The notes beneath the pieces were generated by a model that was not told where the DNA came from, did no database searches, and saw only the letters and a program-made list of their open reading frames with translations. From a virus, in IMG/VR virus record IMGVR_UViG_3300012927_000015, positions 1-26,722 of that record: a DNA stretch of 26,722 bases; one strand, written 5' to 3'. Positions 1-6,563 of the stretch are shown here, one piece after another. Each line of letters starts with the position of its first letter. Within the stretch, counting starts at the first letter, position 1. Both the position numbers and the translations under genes were made by a program.

Positions 1-740
1 TCGGTCACCAGTTCGATGAACGGCGCGGTCTCCTTGAACGGGTTCTTGCCGGCGTAACCAATCCGCATCAACGGCTCGAACCGGCGCTGCAACATCTGCG
101 GCGTCAGCAAACCCAGCCCATTTACGTCGGTGCCGCCGATGTTCGGATTGACCGAGCAGTCGAAATAGATTTCTTCGTTGCCCAACGGTCCGAGCGAGAA
201 CTGGAAGGTGAAGGTCGATACGGTCCGGTTCGCGGCCCACGTTCTGCCGGCGTTCAGTATCGCGCGTTTCCGCATGAAACTTCCCATGATCCACGAGGTC
301 GCCGGCTTCAGGATGTTCGAGATGATCTGCGAAAAATGCTCTTTCGCGTGGGTGATGTGCATGTCCTGATCGAAACAAAACAGCGGCGTTTTCCAGCTTT
401 GTTCCTCAAGAAAATAGACCAGCCGCTTCGCACCGACCCCGATGGTGTGCCGGGTCTTGTCGCAAGGCGTCCCAAGGCAGTTGCCCGATTGCGTCTTGGT
501 CCACACCTTCGTCACGTCCGGGAAAACGTCCGTGAATCGGTCCAGCGTGTGCTCGACGCCCGAGTACGCCTCGAACGTGCCCATCGTCATGTTGCCGACC
601 CAGCCGTCAACGGGCGTCATGTCCTCAAGGATCAGCTTATCGTAAACAGGCTGCTGGTCAACTAGATTTTGCACGAAGTCACACGCCTTGACCACGGTGG
701 ATGGTCCACAGACACAAGCACTTACAACTGAGATTATCAT
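1..740 (-). CDS. Candidate major capsid protein, C-terminus cut by window edge
   Basis: The minus-strand frame is open from an ATG at 740 to the left edge, giving about 246 residues with no stop. The protein begins MIISVVSACVCGPSTVV. Readable stretches include DMTPVDGWVGNMTMGTFEAY, near residue 45, and FCFDQDMHITHAKEHFSQII further on. The capsid call rests mainly on position: it is the gene after the scaffold-like protein in a portal-scaffold-capsid order, separated by small genes and an HNH gene. I see no family-defining motif. No Shine-Dalgarno sequence precedes the ATG at 740, so the true start could lie downstream, for example at the Met of DMTPVDGW. Another virion protein is possible. 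Confidence 0.5.
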   Translation of the reverse strand, partial: MIISVVSACVCGPSTVVKACDFVQNLVDQQPVYDKLILEDMTPVDGWVGNMTMGTFEAYSGVEHTLDRFTDVFPDVTKVWTKTQSGNCLGTPCDKTRHTIGVGAKRLVYFLEEQSWKTPLFCFDQDMHITHAKEHFSQIISNILKPATSWIMGSFMRKRAILNAGRTWAANRTVSTFTFQFSLGPLGNEEIYFDCSVNPNIGGTDVNGLGLLTPQMLQRRFEPLMRIGYAGKNPFKETAPFIELVT

Positions 741-1041
741 AGCAAGGATGCAAATGATAATTGTTGGAAGGACAGAAATCAAGCCCGCAAGGTGCTCGAC
801 CAAATAAGAATGCAGCATACCGACGTTTCTTTCTTCGATGTGGCCAAGGCACAACGGCACAAGGCGCTGGTTTTCTGTTGGGAAACGCATCGAAGAACGG
901 TCGAAGGCCGCCTGCCGGGCAGGGCGTCCGTTGCGCTGATCGTCAGAACGGTGACTGACTTTGCTCAGGCCAAGATGAGCGGACCGACTACATGGTCGAG
1001 AGATCGTTACCTGTACAGGAAGGATTTGTCAACAGGTATTT
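741..1041. other. Non-coding leader between HNH gene and capsid candidate
   Basis: These 301 bases hold no convincing gene; the open frames here are short and lack family motifs. On the minus strand there is a TTGACA at 1027-1032 with only a poor -10 match 17-18 bases away. The perfect 10-base palindrome CCTGTACAGG lies between them at 1010-1019. A small hairpin, CCTGC-CGG-GCAGG, is at 911-923. The stretch would be the 5' leader of the capsid transcript. With an HNH gene immediately upstream, a degenerate intron or an insertion scar is also possible, but I cannot identify intron core elements. Confidence 0.35.
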
Positions 1042-1788
1042 TCAAGTGGTTTTTGCCCACTCTACCAAACCGACCACTGCTTGCAGGATCAACTCCTTAC
1101 ATTCCTGGTCGCTCATTACCCATTTCATCCGGTTGAAAGCGGCATGGGCGAACCTCACGTTTTCAATCGTGCTCGGACCTCCGTTTTGAACTGGATCAAT
1201 GTGGTCAAGGCTGGCTGTGTCACCGGGGATCAACGGAAGCCCGCTCATGGCGCATTTGCCCGCTTGCTTGTTCCAAAGGTCAAGCAACTGTTCTTCGCTG
1301 TACTGAGGGCGCTGCCTGACATCGGCTTGTCGGATGCCGTGAATCCAATGACGGAGACAGAACTTCTGCTTCCCGATAGCTGGCTCGGTACAGTTGACCG
1401 AATAGGCGCACAAACCCTGCTCGACCCGAAGCATCCGTCTATCGTAATGTGCTTTCTGAACCTCTTTCTGCCGGGCCAGTCGCTCCGGGGTCCACGTCGT
1501 TCGTTTCTCTTTTGCCTTTTGATTGATTCGATCTCGCATCTCCGGATTGGCGGCTAACCACCGCTGTTTACCGGCTTCCTTCTTGGCGTAGTGAGCCTGC
1601 CGTTCTTCCGGGGTCATTCGGGCGATCCGCTCACGGTCCGTTTGCAGTTGCCGGGCCTTCTGTTCCAGCGTTCTCACCTGCCGATGAGTTTTCTTGTATT
1701 CGTTCTGCCACTCGTTGAAGCACTTGGGGCAGTAGGACTTGTGCGGGAGCTTCGGCTCACCGCATTTCGGGCATGTTGTTCCAGGCAT
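1042..1788 (-). CDS. HNH endonuclease with N-terminal zinc fingers
   Basis: This is a DNA nicking or cutting enzyme of the HNH family, probably a free-standing homing endonuclease. From the ATG at 1788 it has 248 residues. The N-terminus carries two CPKC knuckles (residues 6-9 and 20-23). A basic, coiled-coil-like stretch follows. A second Cys/His cluster (C127, C133, C144, H147) precedes the nuclease core. The core reads LDHIDPVQNGG, then N210 and N219, an H-N-N version of the HNH triad. An upstream extension to a start at 1827 is possible but lacks support; the Met at 1788 sits right before the first CPKC. The gene lies directly upstream of the capsid candidate, a common place for phage homing endonucleases. 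It shares the promoter at 1902-1930. Confidence 0.8.
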   Translation of the reverse strand: MPGTTCPKCGEPKLPHKSYCPKCFNEWQNEYKKTHRQVRTLEQKARQLQTDRERIARMTPEERQAHYAKKEAGKQRWLAANPEMRDRINQKAKEKRTTWTPERLARQKEVQKAHYDRRMLRVEQGLCAYSVNCTEPAIGKQKFCLRHWIHGIRQADVRQRPQYSEEQLLDLWNKQAGKCAMSGLPLIPGDTASLDHIDPVQNGGPSTIENVRFAHAAFNRMKWVMSDQECKELILQAVVGLVEWAKTT

Positions 1789-1901
1789 AATAATAAAGCT
1801 GCCCCACCCAGCGGTAGTTCCGGCCACTTGGGGAAAGTGACCACGCCGGGCAGGGCAAATTGACTGTTGATTTCCGGGCGAACTACGGCCCGATTGCTGC
1901 G

Positions 1902-1930
1902 ATTAAATCAAAAACCGCCGTCCGCGTCAA
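1902..1930 (-). promoter_or_regulatory. Sigma70-type promoter ahead of HNH and capsid
   Basis: On the minus strand TTGACG (1925-1930) is followed by exactly 17 bases and TTTAAT (1902-1907). Each hexamer matches five of six consensus positions. It lies in the gap between the stop at 1941 and the HNH start at 1788, pointing at HNH and the capsid candidate. A dedicated promoter for the most abundant virion protein would make sense; that role is inferred. Confidence 0.5.
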
Positions 1931-1940
1931 GCGGAATCGG

Positions 1941-2318
1941 TCAGTAAATGTTGAGCGGCTTGGGATCGGCAGACAGGACTTCAGCCCAACATTTTGGGCA
2001 GAGATCGGATGGCACCGAATCCTCTTCCCCTTTACGGGAATTGGACATTGCGCCTGGTCCGGGGCTGGCGTAGGCCACGAAGCCATCCTTTACCCCTTGG
2101 ATGGCGATGAACCGTTTGAACTCAGTTTTGCAGCGGTCGCAGGTTGTCATAGTGTTCGTGATGGTTTGCCAAGTGTCGTTTTTGACGGGAAAATCATCGG
2201 CCTTTTTGACTTCGCCGCTTATCAGGTTGATGAAATCACCGTTCTCGGTGCGGTGCCATACCAATTCTTTGATGCCAAAATGTTCCACGTAGAACTTTCG
2301 TAAGTCGTTCAGGCGCAA
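1941..2318 (-). CDS. Hypothetical zinc-ribbon protein
   Basis: Unknown function. The open frame reaches back to 2408, but upstream sequence overlaps the preceding gene. A TTG at 2318 (125 residues) or a GTG at 2288 fits the spacing better; an ATG at 2150 would give only the C-terminal part. The C-terminal half has CDRC and, about 50 residues on, CPKC, a spacing typical of a small zinc ribbon. The N-terminal half contains KFYVEHFGIKELVWHRTEN and looks like a folded domain. It lies between the scaffold-like and HNH genes, just before the promoter at 1902-1930. The start is uncertain. Confidence 0.5.
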   Translation of the reverse strand: MRLNDLRKFYVEHFGIKELVWHRTENGDFINLISGEVKKADDFPVKNDTWQTITNTMTTCDRCKTEFKRFIAIQGVKDGFVAYASPGPGAMSNSRKGEEDSVPSDLCPKCWAEVLSADPKPLNIY

Positions 2319-2584
2319 CAGACGCACGGAATGTAAAGCCCCGTCACGGAATTTTTCCCGATAAACCCCCGTCCTCTGCACTTTTTGCACTTCGGATCGG
2401 GATGGCACCGTAACCGTACCTTCACATCGCCCGTCGCCTTGTCGAATCCAGCCACGCGGTCATTATGTTCTTCGAGCCGTTCGACGCGGGCGAGGCAGTT
2501 GTCGATGCGCGTGACGAGGAAATGGTTGTAGTACGCGACGAGCAGGACGGCAAGGCCGAACAGGATGAGGATGAGTGCGATCAA
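2309..2584 (-). CDS. Small membrane protein with DnaJ-like zinc motif
   Basis: The chosen start is a TTG at 2584 that overlaps the previous stop by four bases (TTGA), giving 91 residues. The start is followed by one strong membrane segment, IALILILFGLAVLLVAY (residues 2-18). A short charged helix comes next (RVERLEEHNDRV). The C-terminal third has C-x5-C-x2-C-x-G-x-G and ends in CVCC, reminiscent of the zinc-binding repeats of DnaJ. The topology suggests an N-terminal anchor with a soluble zinc domain. The same frame stays open upstream to 2932, but that part is Arg-rich and overlaps two other genes, so it is probably not coding. No phage function can be assigned. Confidence 0.5.
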   Translation of the reverse strand: MIALILILFGLAVLLVAYYNHFLVTRIDNCLARVERLEEHNDRVAGFDKATGDVKVRLRCHPDPKCKKCRGRGFIGKNSVTGLYIPCVCCA

Positions 2585-2799
2585 GGAACGATTGTTTCTT
2601 CCGTATCCGCCTTGACGCCAGCCATCGTTTCGGCCTTTGCGAGCGTTGCCCCGAAGCCGAGCAGGCGGAACACTGAAACCCGATGTGTTTGGGCCGAATC
2701 GAACGTACCCCATCTCTCCGCTAGTCGTGTTTCCATCGCGCCGATTTGGAACCGGAGAAAATCGTTCGTCGCGTTTGGGAATGATCGGAGTACGTTCAT
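2581..2799 (-). CDS. Hypothetical small protein downstream of scaffold
   Basis: A 72-residue protein beginning MNVLRSFPNATNDFLRF. Its ATG shares one base with the scaffold stop (TGATG), and it ends at the TTGA junction with the next gene. A start at 2811 is possible, but the overlap geometry favours 2799. I see no motif; the sequence looks like an amphipathic helix (GAMETRLAERWG) and a short hydrophobic stretch. Placement in the head operon suggests a virion or assembly role, by inference only. Confidence 0.4.
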   Translation of the reverse strand: MNVLRSFPNATNDFLRFQIGAMETRLAERWGTFDSAQTHRVSVFRLLGFGATLAKAETMAGVKADTEETIVP

Positions 2800-4076
2800 C
2801 ACCCGAACCATTGCACCGGCTTGGCCTTCTTTTCGAGGTTGCGGAACGCGCCGTCCATCGCGCTTCCGGTCGGTTCGGTCTTTTCGCCACCGCCGTCGCC
2901 AGCGCCCGGCTCGGACTTTTGATAATCCGCAAGCGCCTTTTCGAGTTCAGCGATCTTGGCGTCCTTGATCTGATTCCAGTGCATCAATCGGCGCGCATTG
3001 GCCGCGAGATGCCGTTGCGCTGCGGACGCATCCAAAATCTCCTGCCGCTTCTCTTTGGTAAGGCCGGGCGTCCGGGCGTCCTGCCGCATGACCTCATCGA
3101 ACTTCTTGTAGCCGTTTTCCAGGAGCCGATTGCCCTCGTCGTCCCCTTCCTTTGGGGTGAGCATCGGACGGTACTTTTCGGGGATGAAGTCAGGCTTCTG
3201 ACGTTCGCTCCATTCGCTGTGGACCGTTTTGAGGAAGTTGCTCCGAAGCTCTGCGCCCTGCTTCTCGCGCTCGGACCCGTTCTTCCGGTACGTCTCAATG
3301 GCGGCTTGAGCGGCGCGAGCGGCCTTGGCGACTTCGGCCATGTGCGGCGTGATGAACGCGGCCTTCGGACCGAACAGTTGAGCCACGGTCTCAGCGGCCT
3401 TGTCCGGGTCGGCGAAGTACTGCTGCATCAGCGCGTCGAAATGCTGCGTGGTGGCGGGTTGTGCGTTCCCCTCGGCATCGGTCCACTTGAGCTTCGAGAC
3501 GGTTTCACGACCGGCATTCCACGCCTCGTCGTACGGTTGCTGGTACTTTTCCTTGTATTCGGGCGACCGTTCGTAATTGGTGAACCGCATCTCCTGCTCA
3601 AGTTCGATGCGGGCCTTGCGCTCCGTCTCAAGCTGCTCGGTCAGCTTCTTTATGTCCGGATTTTCCTTGGTCGATTCGGCCTTGAGCCGCTCATTCTCGG
3701 CCTTGAGCGTGTTCCGTTCGGTCTCGACTGAGGTGAGCTTTTCGCGGAGAAAATCGGCGGGTTTCTTGGCCCTGGCTCCTGGCTGTTCACCCGGCTTGGG
3801 AGCGGCCTCATCGGGCGGCTTCGGCGGATCGTCCGGCTTCGGTGCGGGCGGTGTTTCCGTCTTGGGCGGCTGCGGCTTGGTGGGATCGTTCTCGCGCGCG
3901 GTGTCCAGAGCCTTCTGCGCGGGCGACTTGGGGATCGTGGCCGGTTCGGACTCAACTGGTTTGGCCAATCGTTCGAGGCTATCGAACGCGGCGGAATGCG
4001 ACGGCCCCTTCGGGCTGGACGGCGGCGGAGCAGCCGGTGCGGCAGGCGGCGGGGCGGGTGGAGCTTCGACTGGCAT
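2799..4076 (-). CDS. Putative capsid scaffold protein
   Basis: This 425-residue protein would template procapsid assembly and then leave or be degraded. The first ~105 residues are a Pro/Ala-rich low-complexity arm. Residues ~108-165 are a strongly charged coiled coil (VETERNTLKAENERLK and following). The rest is helical and charged, with a Gly/Glu-rich linker before the C-terminus. This low-complexity plus coiled-coil layout upstream of the capsid candidate is typical of scaffolds, which have little sequence conservation. A motif of the form AFxxLExxAKPV occurs at both ends (residues 30-41 and 410-421). The ATG shares one base with the previous stop (TAATG). It could instead be another internal head protein. 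Confidence 0.6.
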   Translation of the reverse strand: MPVEAPPAPPPAAPAAPPPSSPKGPSHSAAFDSLERLAKPVESEPATIPKSPAQKALDTARENDPTKPQPPKTETPPAPKPDDPPKPPDEAAPKPGEQPGARAKKPADFLREKLTSVETERNTLKAENERLKAESTKENPDIKKLTEQLETERKARIELEQEMRFTNYERSPEYKEKYQQPYDEAWNAGRETVSKLKWTDAEGNAQPATTQHFDALMQQYFADPDKAAETVAQLFGPKAAFITPHMAEVAKAARAAQAAIETYRKNGSEREKQGAELRSNFLKTVHSEWSERQKPDFIPEKYRPMLTPKEGDDEGNRLLENGYKKFDEVMRQDARTPGLTKEKRQEILDASAAQRHLAANARRLMHWNQIKDAKIAELEKALADYQKSEPGAGDGGGEKTEPTGSAMDGAFRNLEKKAKPVQWFG

Positions 4077-4342
4077 TATGTCCTCAGCAGGTTGGACCGA
4101 TCCGATTTCTCCGGTACGCTGATTGTCTTAGAGAGCGTAAGGAATTCCCCTATAAAGCCGCGCGCCCCTTCGATCCGGTGAAAGTTTGCCGCTGCGGTCG
4201 TGAGATCACCTGCGCTGCTCAGTTTGCCCTGGTACTCAAGCATCGCCACGTCGAGCCAACCCATGAACGCCAGGTTGTTTACGACGCTGGCGTGCTGCTT
4301 CACGTCGTCCGACCGTTGATGAAAGCGTTGTTTCGGGGTCAT
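4076..4342 (-). CDS. Hypothetical small head-operon protein
   Basis: Starting at the ATG that overlaps the previous stop by four bases (ATGA, 4339-4342), this is an 88-residue protein beginning MTPKQRFHQRSDDVKQHASV. The frame is open upstream to 4525, but that would overlap the Tat-leader gene almost completely. Readable features are a helical N-terminus, NLAFMGWLDVAMLEYQ, and EGARGFIGEFLTL near the C-terminus. Small proteins of this shape are common between portal and scaffold genes in podovirus-like phages. I cannot name a function. Confidence 0.55.
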   Translation of the reverse strand: MTPKQRFHQRSDDVKQHASVVNNLAFMGWLDVAMLEYQGKLSSAGDLTTAAANFHRIEGARGFIGEFLTLSKTISVPEKSDRSNLLRT

Positions 4343-4614
4343 GCGTTGTAAGCAGCCGCTAATTCGTGATCGTAAAACGGCTTCTCGTACGGTCCATCCG
4401 GGTTCCGAGCGCGTTTCATAAGAAATTCGTGCTGTATTCGCGCCGTTTCCTTTTTTAGAAAGGCGATGGTTGCAGCCCAATTTTGCTGCGGGGTGTAAAG
4501 TCCTGAATCCTTGCGAACAACCCATTTATGAGCATCTGGCCATTTCGGCACGAATACCATCGGCGCGACACACGCGGCCAGCATCGACCGGAGAAATGAG
4601 CGGCGGGCGATCAT
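4339..4614 (-). CDS. Small protein with twin-arginine-type leader
   Basis: A 91-residue protein starting MIARRSFLRSMLAACVAP. ARRSFLR closely fits the twin-arginine consensus (S/T-R-R-x-F-L-K), followed by a short hydrophobic stretch (MLAACVAPMVFV). LAAC also resembles a lipobox but sits unusually close to the twin arginines. The mature part is hydrophilic (QQNWAATIAFLKKETARIQ). An AGGAG lies 11 bases before the ATG at 4614; a TTG at 4617 would overlap the previous stop as TTGA. It ends at an ATGA junction with the next gene. In a virion operon the leader-like segment may act in export or simply as a membrane-associating N-terminus. Function unknown. Confidence 0.55.
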   Translation of the reverse strand: MIARRSFLRSMLAACVAPMVFVPKWPDAHKWVVRKDSGLYTPQQNWAATIAFLKKETARIQHEFLMKRARNPDGPYEKPFYDHELAAAYNA

Positions 4615-4796
4615 CAATACCACTTCTCCTTGCGATGCTTGCGGCGATCCACTCGCGGCATTTTGGACGGTTTCTTCATCTTTTGAAGGACCATTTTGGT
4701 GAGGGTCTTTCGCATCTTGTCCACGTTTAACGGGACTGACCCATCGGGCGCAAGCTCGTAATTGGGTAGGAACGGGGCGTCAAGCTGTTCGGGCAT
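4614..4796 (-). CDS. Hypothetical small basic protein
   Basis: A 60-residue protein (MPEQLDAPFLPNYELAPDGS...) with a very basic second half rich in Lys and Arg, ending KHRKEKWY. The first 17 bases overlap the end of the upstream gene. The tail of this gene contains the AGGAG that would serve the next start. The basic tail could bind nucleic acid or an acidic partner; this is speculation. No family recognised. Confidence 0.45.
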   Translation of the reverse strand: MPEQLDAPFLPNYELAPDGSVPLNVDKMRKTLTKMVLQKMKKPSKMPRVDRRKHRKEKWY

Positions 4797-4986
4797 ATTC
4801 CAGCAACTTCTCGTTCAGCAGTATTGTTGGCAAGCCCGAACGGACCAAAGCCGAGTACGCTTGCTCCGATGATTCACACGGTTCGGTTTTCCAGCACTGT
4901 TCTAGCGGAAGCTCACCCTCGCGTTCAAGGAGGATGTCCACGATCCACAGGCCGTCCGGCGCTCTCTGGATGGTGAGCTTAATCAT
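4780..4986 (-). CDS. Hypothetical small protein
   Basis: A 68-residue protein starting MIKLTIQRAPDGLWIVDILL. It joins the previous gene by an ATGA overlap (4983-4986). The N-terminal half looks like two beta strands followed by an acidic loop; the C-terminal half looks helical. Tight coupling on both sides argues that it is real. No family or function recognised. Confidence 0.5.
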   Translation of the reverse strand: MIKLTIQRAPDGLWIVDILLEREGELPLEQCWKTEPCESSEQAYSALVRSGLPTILLNEKLLEYARTA

Positions 4987-5204
4987 TCGCCGGTTGACCC
5001 ATCTTGGTGAAACATCCCTGGTGCGATTCGTGCGATGATTTGGGAAACTTCATCTGCTAACGTCGTGTTTGGTATCACCTTCGACTCAAGCCTATGGTCT
5101 GAAAACACGTACGGTGTATCTCCCACAATTACACTCACAACGTAACCGATTACGCCCTCTGCATCGCGTTCTGGTCCACGAATGTTAATTGTGATCGCCT
5201 TCAT
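4983..5204 (-). CDS. Hypothetical small protein
   Basis: A 73-residue protein starting MKAITINIRGPERDAEGVIG. It is joined to the ATP-grasp gene by an ATGA overlap (5201-5204) and to the next gene by another. It is predicted by eye to be mostly beta strand, with alternating hydrophobic residues (IGYVVSVIVGDTPYVF). Its bases look AT-richer than the flanking large genes. No function can be given. Confidence 0.5.
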   Translation of the reverse strand: MKAITINIRGPERDAEGVIGYVVSVIVGDTPYVFSDHRLESKVIPNTTLADEVSQIIARIAPGMFHQDGSTGE

Positions 5205-6502
5205 TCGCCGCTTACCACGCTTTCCGGTTCGGGCACTGGCTGTTCGGAGAGTTCGACACCCTGCTTCTCTGCTTCCTGAATCTCTTTCAGCGCCTCAACG
5301 AGCGTTTCGACGTGGATATGGACCGGCTGATCCTTGAGCGCCTTGGCGTTCTGTTTCAAGTGCTCAATCGCGTCCTCCATCGTGTCGCCAAGGCCCAGCA
5401 CCGAGCCGATTGAATCGCAACTGTGCGGGAATGGAGGGATGGCGTACAGGTCGCCTTCGATCTGGCAGGCTGAATAGAGCTTCGCCCATTGCCGCACCCC
5501 TTCAGGGATCACGATGCGTCGCCAATCTTCTTCCGGGCCGGTGTGGTCCATGATGGCCTGCACCGCAAAGTTGTGAGAGCAAATCGGGTCGATGCACTCG
5601 CCGTGTGCGCCCGCCAAGATGATCTCCGGCAGGTTCTCGTACAGCTCCAACTGTGGTTCACCGGCTGGCGTCGCAAAACGGCACGTTGGATCGGTGAAGT
5701 ACGGCGTGCCGTCCTCAGCGATCCGAATTTCCATCGAAATGAAGTTCGCGTAGTTCGCGTCGGTCAGGACCGAAATCATCGCTTCGGCCACTTCCTTCAC
5801 CGGATCGGGAAGCTCACGCCACGCGACGATGGAACCCGCATAGCACTTGTCTTTGATCTCCGGTCCGTGCGCCACGAACGACGGGAACTTGCCGCCCGCG
5901 AAGTACGTGTCGAGACCCCACTCAATCTTCGTCGGAATGGCTTCCTCGACGAGAAAGCGCACGTCCTCTGCGACCGGGCCGAACGTCACGGCGAATTCGT
6001 CGAGGATATGGCCGCTCTCGCGCTGGTCGATCCAATGGCGCGTCTCGGTGTTGCCACGGAACCGGGAGATTTTGATGTACTGATCCTTTTTGTCGCGGAG
6101 TTCGGCGCGGAGCTTCGTTAGTCCGTTGGCGATGAAGTAGGGACCAACGTGCAGGCCAAGGTTGAACAGAACGTGTTTGAACTTTTCGCGCTGCAACTCA
6201 AGGTTGACGCCCTTGCGGCTGCCCCATACCGGGAAGCCTTGCGCGATCAATTCATTTTGCAACCCAGCGTGCGCGCAATCCGGGAACACGAAAAGGTCGA
6301 TCTCCTTTTTGAGCGGCCAGAAATCGTCGATGACCTCAACGGGCGGCAGATCGCCAACGACCGCTTCGTTTATCTTCGGGAACGGCATGTCGATGCTGCA
6401 CTGATAGACGACACGCTTTGCGGAACGGGCGAGGCGGACGGCTAATTCGCAAAAAAGCCCACCATCTGCGACAAGGATCGTTGCGTCTTTCACGTCAGTC
6501 AT
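5201..6502 (-). CDS. ATP-grasp-like ligase in the head operon
   Basis: The fold pattern resembles carbamoyl-phosphate synthase and PurD-type ATP-grasp enzymes, which join a carboxylate to an amine via an acyl phosphate. Numbering is from the ATG at 6508. A pre-ATP-grasp-like N-terminus (ILVADGGLFCELAVRLA) leads to GSRKG (97-101). An ATP-binding Lys lies in YIKISRFRG (144-152), and a VEEAI hinge follows at 187-191. A C-terminal ISMEIRIAEDGTPYFTDPT (258-276) matches the metal-binding region. Glu260 is present, but the usual E-x-N-x-R is altered to D-P-T-C-R, so activity is uncertain. GAGG six bases before the ATG at 6502 favours that start over 6508. The C-terminal ~60 residues are an acidic helical tail. 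Substrate unknown. Confidence 0.6.
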   Translation of the reverse strand: MTDVKDATILVADGGLFCELAVRLARSAKRVVYQCSIDMPFPKINEAVVGDLPPVEVIDDFWPLKKEIDLFVFPDCAHAGLQNELIAQGFPVWGSRKGVNLELQREKFKHVLFNLGLHVGPYFIANGLTKLRAELRDKKDQYIKISRFRGNTETRHWIDQRESGHILDEFAVTFGPVAEDVRFLVEEAIPTKIEWGLDTYFAGGKFPSFVAHGPEIKDKCYAGSIVAWRELPDPVKEVAEAMISVLTDANYANFISMEIRIAEDGTPYFTDPTCRFATPAGEPQLELYENLPEIILAGAHGECIDPICSHNFAVQAIMDHTGPEEDWRRIVIPEGVRQWAKLYSACQIEGDLYAIPPFPHSCDSIGSVLGLGDTMEDAIEHLKQNAKALKDQPVHIHVETLVEALKEIQEAEKQGVELSEQPVPEPESVVSGE

Positions 6503-6563
6503 CGTCATCCTCGATTTCGTCCGGGAGCGTGCTGTCGTCGCCGTCAGTTGAGCCTTCAGGCAT
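6495..6563 (-). CDS. Acidic 22-residue micro-ORF
   Basis: An ATG at 6561-6563 opens a 22-residue peptide, MPEGSTDGDDSTLPDEIEDD plus DD. It overlaps the end of the portal gene and the start of the ATP-grasp gene. A GGGAG lies five bases before its ATG, one of the better ribosome-binding sites in the window. Eleven of 22 residues are Asp or Glu. It could be a real microprotein, or a coupling leader that brings ribosomes to the ATP-grasp start. It may also be chance. Confidence 0.35.
   Translation of the reverse strand: MPEGSTDGDDSTLPDEIEDDDD

Noticed and set aside
911-923. CCTGC-CGG-GCAGG hairpin as a terminator
   Set aside because: No T-run follows on either strand and the loop is three bases; similar GC-rich short inverted repeats are expected by chance.
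2585-2932. N-terminal extension of the small membrane protein to 2932
   Set aside because: It would overlap the scaffold end and the 72-residue gene, and its composition is an Arg/Pro/Ser shadow; the TTGA junction is a simpler start.
2637-3731. A 364-codon open frame on the plus strand
   Set aside because: It lies antisense to the scaffold gene and reads as Leu/Arg/Gly-rich shadow with no motif; the minus-strand frame has clear coiled-coil and low-complexity structure.
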